A DNA stretch of 8,222 bases, taken from Candidatus Methylomirabilota bacterium (lineage in GTDB: Bacteria; Methylomirabilota; Methylomirabilia; Methylomirabilales; CSP1-5). Position 1 is the stretch's first letter. Every line of letters starts with the position of its first letter. The stretch lies in assembly GCA_023249165.1 (NCBI GenBank), contig JAHFDE010000093.1, positions 1 to 8,222 of the forward strand, read 5' to 3'. The notes beneath the pieces were generated by a model that worked only from the letters and a program-made list of their open reading frames with translations, was not told where the DNA came from and ran no database searches. The position numbers and the translations under genes were made by a program. Positions 1 through 6,515 of this stretch are shown piece after piece.

Positions 1-465
1 CTTGTAGGCGATCCGCCCTTCGGTATCGAGGAAAAAGGTCTCCGGAATGCCGTAGACCCCGTAGTCGATAGAGATCTTCCCTTTGGGATCAACCCCATTG
101 GGGAACGAGAACTGAAACCGGCGCATGAACTCCCGGGCCGCCTGCTCGGTGTCCTGGACATTCACCCCGACGATCACAACCCCCTTATCCTTGTACGCGC
201 GCCAGCCCCCTTCGAGAACAGGCGCCTCCTCGTAACAGGCGGGATAGCACCAGGAGGCCCAGAAATTCACCACCACCACTTTCCCCCGAAGCCCGTCCAG
301 GCTGAGATGCCCTCCGTCAAAAAGGGAGAGGGAAAAGGGGGGCGCCGCCTTCTCAATCAAAGGCGACGGGACGACCCTGGGGTCGGTCCGGAATCCATAG
401 GCCAAGAGGAGGAGGATCGGCACCACCGAGAAAGGGATCAATGACCTTTTCCAGCTTGCCGTCAT
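1..465 (-). CDS. ccmG: CcmG/DsbE-type membrane-anchored thioredoxin, partial (C-terminus off the left edge)
   Basis: Periplasm-facing thiol-disulfide oxidoreductase of cytochrome c maturation; in this family it reduces the cysteines of apocytochrome c before heme attachment. The 155 visible residues begin with a short basic stretch and one hydrophobic anchor (about residues 8-23), followed by a TlpA/AhpC-TSA thioredoxin fold. VVVVNFWASW leads into the active site and the cis-proline loop is GIPET (Pro141). The active-site cysteines are Cys73 and Cys77 in WCYPAC, so the motif is CxxxC instead of the usual CxxC; I re-read the bases and the frame stays open on both sides. The ATG at 465 has a GGGGGAG ribosome site 5 nt upstream and overlaps the ccmF stop by 4 nt (ATGA), indicating translational coupling. 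Position after ccmF supports CcmG over a generic TlpA/ResA protein. The last few tens of residues are missing. Confidence 0.9.
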   Translation of the reverse strand, partial: MTASWKRSLIPFSVVPILLLLAYGFRTDPRVVPSPLIEKAAPPFSLSLFDGGHLSLDGLRGKVVVVNFWASWCYPACYEEAPVLEGGWRAYKDKGVVIVGVNVQDTEQAAREFMRRFQFSFPNGVDPKGKISIDYGVYGIPETFFLDTEGRIAYK

Positions 466-2432
466 GACCGCTCCCCCTTGACCGGCGGGGGGAGGAGTCC
501 CGCGGGCAACAAGCCGAGCAGCGTCCCGAGTGCCATGATCGCCCCCCCGATCCAGATCCACGAGACCATCGGGTTCACCAGGATCTTGACCACGGCCCAG
601 CTCCCCTCCCGATCAAAGCTCCCCAGGATCAGATAGAGATCCTCCTTGAAGCCGATCCAGTAGTCCACCTCGGCGATGGGCTCCTGCTGGGTCGGATAGA
701 ACCGGAGGCCGGGCGTCATTCGCCCCGCCTCGTGCCGGTCATTGAAGATGGTGAAGATCCCTTGCACCTTCACGTGCGTCGGCCCCTCGCTGCCGGTGAG
801 CCGCTCGAAGCGCACCTGATACCGGCCGGCCTCCAAGGACTCGCCCTGCTTCAGCATCCGCTCCTGCTCCACCTGAAACGCGGAGGAAGAGGCGATCCCG
901 ATGGCGAGCAGTGCCACCCCGACATGGACGATGAATCCCCCGTACCGGCGGCGGTTTCTGACGAAGAGCTGCCCGAGAGCCGCAAGCGGCCCCTCGCCCG
1001 CCGTCTTCCTCCTGGCGCGGATGCCCCGGTAATACTCCTGCACGGCGACGGCCGAGACGAAGACCGCCAGGGCATACGTCATGAGGACCCAGGGGCTCTT
1101 AATGCCAAAGACGAACGTCGTCCCTCCGGCGGCAAGGCCCGCCAAGGCCGGACCGAGCAGATTCCGTCGGAGACTGACCCATGAACCGCCCCGCCAAGGA
1201 ATCACCGGTCCCACGCCCATGAGAAAAAGCAGCCCTAACGCGATGGGACGCGCCACGTAGTTGAAGTAGGGGGCCCCCACGCTCACCTTGACCCCGCGGA
1301 CCGCCTCAGCCAGCAGGGGAAAGAGCGTCCCCAGAAACACCGTAAAACAGAAGGTGACCAAGAGGAGATTATTGAAGAGAAAGGCGCTCTCTCGGGAGAG
1401 GAACGAGTCGACCGCCCCCTCTGACTTGAGTCGGTCCGCCCGGTACGTGAGCAGGGTCACGGTGGATAGGAGGATCAGGGCGAGGAAGGCCAGGAAAAAG
1501 TAGCCGACGGCCCCCTGGGTGAAGGCATGCACCGAGTTCAGGATGCCGCTCCGGGTGAGAAATGTCCCGAAGATGACCAGGGAGAAGGTGAGCGAGATGA
1601 GGGTCAGATTCCAGACCTTGAGCATCCCCCGCTTCTCCTGAATCATCACGGAATGGATGTAAGCGGTCCCGGCGAGCCACGGCATGAACGAGGCATTCTC
1701 CACCGGGTCCCAGGCCCAGTACCCTCCCCACCCCAGGACATGATATGACCACCAGCCGCCGTAGATGATCCCACTCGTGAGAAACATCCAGGCGGCGACC
1801 GCCCACCGCCTGGTGATGTAGAGCCACTCCTCTCTCGTCCGGCCGGTGATCAGGGCGGCCATGGCAAAGGCGTACGGCACGGTGAAGCCGACATAGCCGG
1901 AGTAGAGCAAGAGCGGATGGACCAGCATGCTGGTATCTTCGAGGAGGGGATTGAGCCCCCGGCCCTCGGACGGGACCGGCGCATGGCGTTCAAAGGGATT
2001 CGCCGGGATCAACAAGACCAGGAGGAAGAAGGCGGAAATACCCATCAGGACCGCGCTCACGTAGGGGAGAAAATCCCGGTGCTTCCGTCGATACATGACG
2101 ACCACCTGTGCGGCCAACGTGGCCTGCATCCAGGCCCAGAGCAAGAGGGATCCCTCGAGTGCCCCCCAGAGGCCGGCGATCTTGTACCAGACCGGATAAT
2201 TCCGGCTGCTGTTGGACGCCACGTAGCGGATGCTGAAGTCCGACGTAATCAGCGCATACTCCAGGCTGAGCAGGGCGATGGTCACCAGCGCCCAGTGGAC
2301 CAGGACCGCATTATGGGCACCTTCGAAGAGGGGCGTGTTTCCCCGGCGATGTCCGATGACTGCCGCCCCAGCTCCGAAGAGGGCGGTGACCAACGCCGTC
2401 CAGAGCGCGATGTTTCCCAGTTCCGCCGTCAC
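462..2432 (-). CDS. ccmF: Cytochrome c heme lyase subunit CcmF
   Basis: Large polytopic inner-membrane protein that transfers heme from holo-CcmE to the CxxCH motif of apocytochrome c. With the start chosen here it has 656 residues, the usual CcmF length. It shows many hydrophobic segments and the tryptophan-rich WWD heme-handling signature (WGGYWAWDPVENAS, about residues 235-248). Four histidines match the conserved heme-ligand set of CcmF: His172 (LVHPLLLY), His260 (YIHS), His302 (SVHAF) and His504 (FIVHVG). A hydrophilic periplasmic domain lies at about 520-615 before the last membrane helix. The frame also opens from a GTG at 2441, but the GAGGAG ribosome site at 2441-2446 overlaps that codon, whereas the GTG at 2432 sits 8 nt downstream of it. 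The stop overlaps the ccmG start by 4 nt. Unlike its neighbours, it is separated from ccmE by a 98-nt repeat-bearing gap, so it may be expressed partly on its own. Confidence 0.96.
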   Translation of the reverse strand: MTAELGNIALWTALVTALFGAGAAVIGHRRGNTPLFEGAHNAVLVHWALVTIALLSLEYALITSDFSIRYVASNSSRNYPVWYKIAGLWGALEGSLLLWAWMQATLAAQVVVMYRRKHRDFLPYVSAVLMGISAFFLLVLLIPANPFERHAPVPSEGRGLNPLLEDTSMLVHPLLLYSGYVGFTVPYAFAMAALITGRTREEWLYITRRWAVAAWMFLTSGIIYGGWWSYHVLGWGGYWAWDPVENASFMPWLAGTAYIHSVMIQEKRGMLKVWNLTLISLTFSLVIFGTFLTRSGILNSVHAFTQGAVGYFFLAFLALILLSTVTLLTYRADRLKSEGAVDSFLSRESAFLFNNLLLVTFCFTVFLGTLFPLLAEAVRGVKVSVGAPYFNYVARPIALGLLFLMGVGPVIPWRGGSWVSLRRNLLGPALAGLAAGGTTFVFGIKSPWVLMTYALAVFVSAVAVQEYYRGIRARRKTAGEGPLAALGQLFVRNRRRYGGFIVHVGVALLAIGIASSSAFQVEQERMLKQGESLEAGRYQVRFERLTGSEGPTHVKVQGIFTIFNDRHEAGRMTPGLRFYPTQQEPIAEVDYWIGFKEDLYLILGSFDREGSWAVVKILVNPMVSWIWIGGAIMALGTLLGLLPAGLLPPPVKGERS

Positions 2433-2440
2433 CGTGGACA

Positions 2441-2446
2441 CTCCTC
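2441..2446 (-). promoter_or_regulatory. Ribosome binding site deciding the ccmF start
   Basis: Read on the minus strand the site is GAGGAG. It abuts and shares its last G with the GTG at 2441, which makes that codon unlikely as a start, and lies 8 nt before the in-frame GTG at 2432. The tandem heptamer repeat begins only a few bases upstream of it. Confidence 0.6.
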
Positions 2447-2448
2447 TG

Positions 2449-2478
2449 GATGACCGATGACCGATGACCGATGACCGA
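2449..2478. repeat. Tandem heptamer repeat, four perfect copies of gatgacc
   Basis: Four exact 7-bp units (2449-2455, 2456-2462, 2463-2469, 2470-2476) plus two bases of a fifth, in the ccmE-ccmF gap. On the minus strand it reads as repeated GGTCATC and ends just upstream of the ccmF ribosome site. A stable hairpin is not apparent. It looks like a slippage-prone microsatellite; a regulatory role is only a possibility. Confidence 0.9.
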
Positions 2479-2506
2479 AAAACAGCAGCCGCCAGTTAGC
2501 AGTCAT

Positions 2507-2527
2507 AACCATGAACCCTGAACCATG
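2507..2527. repeat. Second heptamer repeat, three copies (aaccatg, aaccctg, aaccatg)
   Basis: Three adjacent 7-bp units (2507-2513, 2514-2520, 2521-2527); the outer two are identical and the middle one differs by one base. It lies 3 nt from the ccmE stop codon. It has the same period as the gatgacc array in the same gap but a different sequence. Together the two arrays occupy about half of the 98-nt gap; I see no clear promoter or terminator in the rest. Confidence 0.75.
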
Positions 2528-2530
2528 CTC

Positions 2531-2980
2531 TCAGCTCCGCTCCCGCTTGATCAGGGACCGGTAGAGTTCCTGGGGTGAGGGCCGATCGCCCGACGGAGGC
2601 CGGTACTCTTCATTGTGCTTGGCCATGATCAGATCGGCGTCAAAGACGCCGTCGGCCCCGATCTGTCCCTCCACGATCGCCCCCGTCCCCTCCTTAAAGA
2701 GATCCGGGGGGATCCCCTTGAAACGAACCGGGATCCTGGCGCCGCCGTCCGTGAGCTGAAACATGTAAGTCAGCGTGTCAGGCGCGTGAGTCAGGGACCC
2801 CTCCACCACCAGCCCCCCGAGCCGGATCCGCCTCCCCGTCCGCCCGACTTCCCGGGCCTGGATCTCGCTCGGGGTGTAAAAGTACACCAGGGCCTGCTGG
2901 GTCCCTGTCCAGACGAGATACCCGATGCTCGCGAGGATGACGAGACCGCCGATGAGCACCTGTCGATTCCGGCCCCTCAT
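2531..2980 (-). CDS. ccmE: Periplasmic heme chaperone CcmE
   Basis: Membrane-anchored heme chaperone that covalently binds heme received through CcmC/CcmD and passes it to CcmF. It has 149 residues, typical of the family. A basic N-terminus (MRGRNRQ) precedes a single membrane anchor at about residues 8-25, followed by the OB-fold beta-barrel domain (including GRRIRLGGLVVEGSL and IPVRFKGIPPDLF). The heme-binding histidine is His122 in AKHNEEY, with Tyr126 completing the HxxxY motif, and a flexible charged tail follows. The frame is open further upstream to 3058, but that stretch overlaps ccmD and would put 26 polar residues before the anchor. The ATG at 2980 has AGGTGG 4 nt upstream and overlaps the ccmD stop by 4 nt, so it is preferred. 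Confidence 0.96.
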   Translation of the reverse strand: MRGRNRQVLIGGLVILASIGYLVWTGTQQALVYFYTPSEIQAREVGRTGRRIRLGGLVVEGSLTHAPDTLTYMFQLTDGGARIPVRFKGIPPDLFKEGTGAIVEGQIGADGVFDADLIMAKHNEEYRPPSGDRPSPQELYRSLIKRERS

Positions 2981-3123
2981 TTCACCACCTCGACCCGCCC
3001 GGCTGCCTCGCGGTCGAGTCGCGCCCGCCGTTTCCGGATGCGCATGCCGAGACTCCACCCATACCCCACCAGCGTAATGGCGGCGAGGCCGTAGGCAAGC
3101 CCAATGTACCCCCAGGGACCCAT
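2977..3123 (-). CDS. ccmD: Heme exporter protein CcmD (48 aa)
   Basis: Very small single-span membrane protein that helps release holo-CcmE from the CcmABC complex. The translation has one hydrophobic segment (about residues 5-25, with aromatic residues Trp4, Tyr6, Tyr11, Tyr21 and Trp23) followed by a strongly basic cytoplasmic stretch (MRIRKRRARLDRE). This is the standard CcmD layout. The ATG directly follows the ccmC TAG with no gap, with GGGAGGG just upstream inside the end of ccmC. Its TGA overlaps the ccmE ATG by 4 nt. Such proteins are poorly conserved in sequence, so the call rests on size, topology and the position between ccmC and ccmE. Confidence 0.92.
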   Translation of the reverse strand: MGPWGYIGLAYGLAAITLVGYGWSLGMRIRKRRARLDREAAGRVEVVK

Positions 3124-3786
3124 CTACCCTCCCAGGTCCCTGGCCTCGACCGCCTCATCGAGCGCCGCCAGCCGCACGCGTCCGGCCATGAAGGTCGCAT
3201 AGAGGAGAAGGAAGGCTACGAGGTTCACGGCAAGGGGGAGTGTGAACGCCTCGTCGATCGTCCCGCGCTCGAGCGACGAGGGCTGGTGCAGCGTCCGGAA
3301 CCACTTCACGGCCATATGGGTAAAGATCATATCAAAGAACCCCAGGATGCCGACCACCGCCGCATAGCGCCCCGCGCGGTCCTGGTCCTCCACCACAGAA
3401 CGGAGCATCAGATAGCCGAGGTAGACCAGAAAGAGGACCGCGGTCCCGGTGAGGCGCGCATCCCATGTCCACCACACTCCCCACGTCGGCTTGCCCCAGA
3501 TGGCGCCGGTAAAGAGCGTGATTGCGGTAAAGACGACGCCGACCTCAGCCGAGGCATGGGCGAGACGATCCCATCCCCGGGTCCCGCGCACGAGGTAGCC
3601 GATGCTGCAGACAAGGACGACGGTAAAAGCCAAATAGGCCGTCAGGATGCTCGGGACGTGAAGATACATGATCCGCTGGACCTCCCCCTGGACAGCGTCC
3701 GGCGGGGCCTGAACGAGACCCATCCAGAGGCCGGCGACCACAAGCGCCCCCGCCCCCAGACCCAGGGTCACTCCCAGGCGATCCAT
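3124..3786 (-). CDS. ccmC: Heme-handling membrane protein CcmC
   Basis: Six-span inner-membrane protein that presents heme to CcmE for covalent attachment. It has 220 residues. The WWD signature is complete (WGVWWTWDARLT, residues 102-113), and the two conserved heme-ligand histidines are present as His43 (MYLHVPS) and His167 (RTLHQPS). Hydrophobic segments are spread along the whole length. The ATG at 3786 lies 5 nt after the ccmB stop, with a GGAGGA site 9 nt upstream inside ccmB. The stop codon abuts the ccmD start. CcsA/ResC of System II also carries a WWD motif, but the length, the flanking ccmB and ccmD and the His spacing identify CcmC. Confidence 0.97.
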   Translation of the reverse strand: MDRLGVTLGLGAGALVVAGLWMGLVQAPPDAVQGEVQRIMYLHVPSILTAYLAFTVVLVCSIGYLVRGTRGWDRLAHASAEVGVVFTAITLFTGAIWGKPTWGVWWTWDARLTGTAVLFLVYLGYLMLRSVVEDQDRAGRYAAVVGILGFFDMIFTHMAVKWFRTLHQPSSLERGTIDEAFTLPLAVNLVAFLLLYATFMAGRVRLAALDEAVEARDLGG

Positions 3787-3791
3787 GGTGT

Positions 3792-4469
3792 TCAGTCCTC
3801 CATGACGAAGGGAAAGGTGAGATACCCGAGCACGAGAAAGACCAGATCGAAGACCAACAACAACCGAAGCCAGTGCGGTTCAGCCCCGAGGCTCTCTCCG
3901 GCCAGGGCGAGCTCCGTCAGTCGGCTCGCGGGAAGGAGGACAGGGATCACGAGGGGGAGGAGGAGCAAGGGTAACAGGACCTCGCGAGCCTTCAGGTGGG
4001 CGGTAATCGCCGCAAAGAGGGTCCCGATGGCGACAAAACCAACCGTCCCCAAAATCAGGACCGGGACGAGGCGGGCCCCGGCCGGCCACAGGTCGAGATG
4101 AAAGAACAGCCCGAACATGACCACAATTGCGAGCTCCGTCGCCACCATCACACAGCATCCGCCGACGACCTTGCCGAGATACAGGCCCCCCAGGTCCCCG
4201 GGGACGAGCCGGAGTGCCTCGAGGCAGTCGTTTTCCCGCTCGATCTGGAACGCGCGGGCCATCCCCCACAGCCCGGTGAGAATAAAGGCGAACCAGAGGA
4301 GCCCCGGCGCCCCCTGCCGGACCTGTGCTTCCGTGGGACCGAGGGCAAACCGGAACAGAAAGACGAGGAGGGCGCTGAAGAAGAGGAGGGTGTTCACACC
4401 TTCGCGGCTGCGCGCCTCGATGCGGAGGTCTTTGCGGAGGATCTCTGCCGCCAGGGCCAGAAAGTTCAC
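3792..4469 (-). CDS. ccmB: Heme exporter membrane subunit CcmB
   Basis: Membrane subunit of the CcmAB ABC transporter, whose ATPase activity is needed to release heme-loaded CcmE from CcmC. It has 225 residues, normal for CcmB. The N-terminus has the family pattern of an amphipathic stretch (AEILRKDLRIEARSREG) before the first span. About six hydrophobic segments follow, with the cytoplasmic loop ARAFQIERENDCLEALRLVP at about 71-90, which is characteristic of CcmB. The start is a GTG that overlaps the ccmA TGA by 4 nt, with a purine-rich GGAGG site close upstream (3 nt spacing). Confidence 0.96.
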   Translation of the reverse strand: MNFLALAAEILRKDLRIEARSREGVNTLLFFSALLVFLFRFALGPTEAQVRQGAPGLLWFAFILTGLWGMARAFQIERENDCLEALRLVPGDLGGLYLGKVVGGCCVMVATELAIVVMFGLFFHLDLWPAGARLVPVLILGTVGFVAIGTLFAAITAHLKAREVLLPLLLLPLVIPVLLPASRLTELALAGESLGAEPHWLRLLLVFDLVFLVLGYLTFPFVMED

Positions 4470-5200
4470 CGTCCTCCCCCCTCGGTCCGCAGGGCGTACA
4501 GCTCCTGAAATGCTGGAAGCGTCATGGTCCCGCGCGGCTCGTCCAGGATGAGCCGTCCACGCGCGAGGATGGCCAGTCGGGTCGCCAGTTTGAAACCGTC
4601 GAGGAAGTTGTGCGTCGCAATCACGGCCATGCCTCCCCTCTCCTGGTGTTCCTGCAGGGCCGCCTCGAGCACTTTGGTCACCTCACGGTCGAGATTCGTG
4701 TAGGGTTCGTCTAATAGCCACAGGTCTACGTGCCGAAGGAGCAGCCGGGCAAGGGTGATGCGCCGTTTCATCCCGCTCGACAGCGTGCGGACCCGCTCAT
4801 CCGTCACCTCACCCAGGCCCACCCGCTCCAGCGCTGCCGCCACGGTGCCTTCCGCTGGCCGGTCGCCGCGGATGGCTGCGGCAAAGGAAAGATTCTCGCG
4901 GGGTGACAGCTCTTCGTAGAGAGCGCTTCCATGCGAAAGGATCTCGACGCGGTGCCGAATCTGGTCACGCGCACGCACCAGGTCGGCCCCGTTGACTACC
5001 CCGGATCCCCGGGTCGGCCGCACAAGCGTCGCCAGAATCTTGAGCAGGGTCGTCTTTCCTGACCCGTTCGGCCCGAAGAGGACCAGAGTCTCGCCCGGCG
5101 CGAGATCCAGATCGACCCCGCGGAGGGCCCACGTCCCCCGAAAGGCCTTGCCCAGGCCCCGGACCGACACGCCGACGACGGATGTCCCGCTACGCACCAC
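4466..5200 (-). CDS. ccmA: Heme exporter ATP-binding protein CcmA
   Basis: Cytoplasmic ABC ATPase that pairs with CcmB; ATP hydrolysis drives release of holo-CcmE from CcmCD. With the start used here it has 244 residues. Visible motifs are Walker A (GPNGSGKTT, about 43-51), the ABC signature (LSSGMKRR, from about 140), Walker B (LWLLDEPYTNLD, from about 160) and the H-loop histidine in IATHN (His197). All catalytic elements look intact. The frame is open up to an ATG at 5257, but that start lies inside nuoD, lacks a ribosome site and adds residues unlike CcmA. The GTG at 5200, 1 nt after the nuoD stop, has a GGAGG 12 nt upstream. GTGs at 5197 and 5170 are other options, so the first 10 residues are uncertain while the gene itself is not. 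Confidence 0.94.
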   Translation of the reverse strand: MVRSGTSVVGVSVRGLGKAFRGTWALRGVDLDLAPGETLVLFGPNGSGKTTLLKILATLVRPTRGSGVVNGADLVRARDQIRHRVEILSHGSALYEELSPRENLSFAAAIRGDRPAEGTVAAALERVGLGEVTDERVRTLSSGMKRRITLARLLLRHVDLWLLDEPYTNLDREVTKVLEAALQEHQERGGMAVIATHNFLDGFKLATRLAILARGRLILDEPRGTMTLPAFQELYALRTEGGGR

Positions 5201-5201
5201 G

Positions 5202-6374
5202 CTACCGGTCTGCCTCCCCCATGACGAAATCGACACTGCCGATGATGGCGATCGCATCGGCGACCATATGCCCCTCGATCAGCCGGGGCAGCACCTGGAT
5301 ATTGACGAAGGACGGCGGGCGGAGCTTAACGCGCCAGGGCTTGTTGGTTCCATCGCTCACCACGTAGAATCCGACCTCCCCCTTGGGACCCTCCACCGGG
5401 ACATAGGCCTCCCCGGGCGGCACGTTGAAGCCGTAAGAATAGAGGAGGAAGTGATGGATCAAGGCCTCCATGCTCTGCCGGACTACTCTTTTCGGCGGTG
5501 GGACAATCTTGGGATTGTCGATATTGACCGGCCCGCCCGGCAGCTCCTTCAGGGCCTGCTCCACGATCTTGAGTGACTGCCGCATCTCAAAGATCCGCAC
5601 GAGATACCGCTCGTAGGCATCGCCGGCCTGCCCCAGGGCGATTGCGAAGTCGAATCGTTCGTAGCCGGAGTAGGGGGTCGACTTCCTGAGATCCCAGGGG
5701 ACGCCACAGGCCCGCAGATTGGGGCCGGAGAGGCCCCAGGCAATGGCCTCTTCCGCCTTGATCACACCGATGCCTTTGCAACGTTGGATCCAGAGGGGAT
5801 TGCGGGTCAGGAGATCCTCGTACTCATCGAAGCGATGCGGAAACTCACTCAGGATCTGCTGAACCGCCCGGTCAAAGCCTTCGGGGAGGTCGGCCATCAG
5901 TCCTCCCACCCGGAAGTAACTCGACATCATCCGGGCCCCGCTCACCATCTCGTAGATGTCGAGGATCCGCTCCCGCTCTCGGAAGCAATAGAGAAAGACG
6001 CTCTGGGCCCCGATCTCGAGCGCCATCGTCCCTACCGCCACGAGATGGCTATTGATCCGCGTCAGCTCCGTGAGCAGGACGCGGATGACCCGGGTCCGTT
6101 CCGGCACCTCGATCTCCAGAAGTTTTTCCACACTGAGCACGAAGGCGAGGTTATTGGACATGGGGGCCAGGTAGTCGAAGCGGTCGGTCACGGTGATGGC
6201 CTGCAGATAGCGCTTCGACTCCATGATCTTCTCCATGCCGGTATGGAGATACCCGATATGGGGCGTGACCTTGACGACCACCTCCCCGTCCAGCTCGAGC
6301 ACGAGCCGCAAGACCCCATGGGTCGAGGGGTGTTGCGGCCCCATGTTGATCACCATGGTCTTTGTTTCCGGCAT
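5202..6374 (-). CDS. nuoD: NADH-quinone oxidoreductase subunit D (complex I 49-kDa subunit)
   Basis: Peripheral-arm subunit of respiratory complex I that, with NuoB, forms the quinone-reduction site at the membrane. It is a stand-alone NuoD of 390 residues, not fused to NuoC. Family motifs run from end to end: GPQHPSTHG (residues 12-20, including the quinone-site His), HIGYLHTGMEK, DRFDYLAPM (Tyr68, the quinone-site Tyr), ELTRINSHL, GLSGPNLRACG and the conserved C-terminus ending VMGEADR. No key residue looks lost. The ATG at 6374 has GAGGAG 6 nt upstream. The frame continues open far upstream, antisense to leuC, but that part has no NuoD similarity. No other nuo gene lies here; ccmA follows after 1 nt, so it seems to head a nuoD-ccm operon. 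Confidence 0.95.
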   Translation of the reverse strand: MPETKTMVINMGPQHPSTHGVLRLVLELDGEVVVKVTPHIGYLHTGMEKIMESKRYLQAITVTDRFDYLAPMSNNLAFVLSVEKLLEIEVPERTRVIRVLLTELTRINSHLVAVGTMALEIGAQSVFLYCFRERERILDIYEMVSGARMMSSYFRVGGLMADLPEGFDRAVQQILSEFPHRFDEYEDLLTRNPLWIQRCKGIGVIKAEEAIAWGLSGPNLRACGVPWDLRKSTPYSGYERFDFAIALGQAGDAYERYLVRIFEMRQSLKIVEQALKELPGGPVNIDNPKIVPPPKRVVRQSMEALIHHFLLYSYGFNVPPGEAYVPVEGPKGEVGFYVVSDGTNKPWRVKLRPPSFVNIQVLPRLIEGHMVADAIAIIGSVDFVMGEADR

Positions 6375-6417
6375 GGTCCGCTCCTCGGCGCTCGGTGTGA
6401 TTGCGGTGTGGCCAACT

Positions 6418-6446
6418 ATGATACTCCCCGGGGGAGCGAGATTCAA
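6418..6446 (-). promoter_or_regulatory. Sigma-70-like promoter for nuoD-ccm
   Basis: On the minus strand the -35 box is TTGAAT (6446-6441) and the -10 box is TATCAT (6423-6418; 5 of 6 consensus bases), with the ideal 17-nt spacer. A start near 6411 would give a leader of about 37 nt before the nuoD ATG. It is predicted from sequence only. Confidence 0.55.
6424..6436. promoter_or_regulatory. Perfect GC palindrome inside the nuoD promoter spacer (possible operator)
   Basis: The arms ctcccc and ggggag surround a single central g. The 13-bp element lies exactly between the predicted -35 and -10 boxes of the nuoD promoter, where a bound repressor or MerR-type regulator would act. It may also be chance in GC-rich DNA. 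Confidence 0.35.
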
Positions 6447-6466
6447 GGCGAAAAGCCCTGTGCACC

Positions 6467-6495
6467 TTGACGCCTGGACGCACAACCGGTAGAGT
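6467..6495 (+). promoter_or_regulatory. Sigma-70-like promoter for leuC-leuD
   Basis: The -35 box TTGACG (6467-6472; 5 of 6) and the -10 box TAGAGT (6490-6495; 4 of 6) are 17 nt apart. The expected transcript start near 6502 falls at the edge of the ribosome site (AAGGA, 6504-6508), giving a leader of only about 14 nt. That leaves no room for a leader-peptide attenuator or riboswitch. The -35 boxes of the two divergent promoters are 20 bp apart and do not overlap. Confidence 0.55.
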
Positions 6496-6515
6496 AATTC
6501 TAGAAGGACAGACGC

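Noticed and set aside
1917..2453. Plus-strand open frame opposite the start of ccmF
   Set aside because: It is an antisense shadow of a well-supported gene, with no motif or convincing ribosome site.
2478..2500. Possible terminator between ccmE and ccmF (a run of five T on the minus strand after a GC-rich stretch)
   Set aside because: I could not find complementary arms before the T run, so no hairpin supports it.
2449..2527. CRISPR-like or mobile-element end repeats
   Set aside because: The units are 7 bp, directly adjacent with no spacers, and there is no cas gene, transposase or inverted end.
2981..3058. Upstream start for CcmE giving 26 extra residues
   Set aside because: The extra residues overlap ccmD, are polar and precede the normal basic start before the membrane anchor; the ATG at 2980 has a ribosome site and an ATGA overlap.
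3286..4101. Plus-strand open frame of 271 codons opposite ccmC/ccmB
   Set aside because: The translation is a low-complexity charged sequence with no recognisable domain, antisense to two clear ccm genes, and is explained by high GC content.
5201..5257. ATG at 5257 as the ccmA start
   Set aside because: It lies inside nuoD, has no ribosome site nearby and adds residues unlike CcmA; the GTG at 5200 is just after the nuoD stop.
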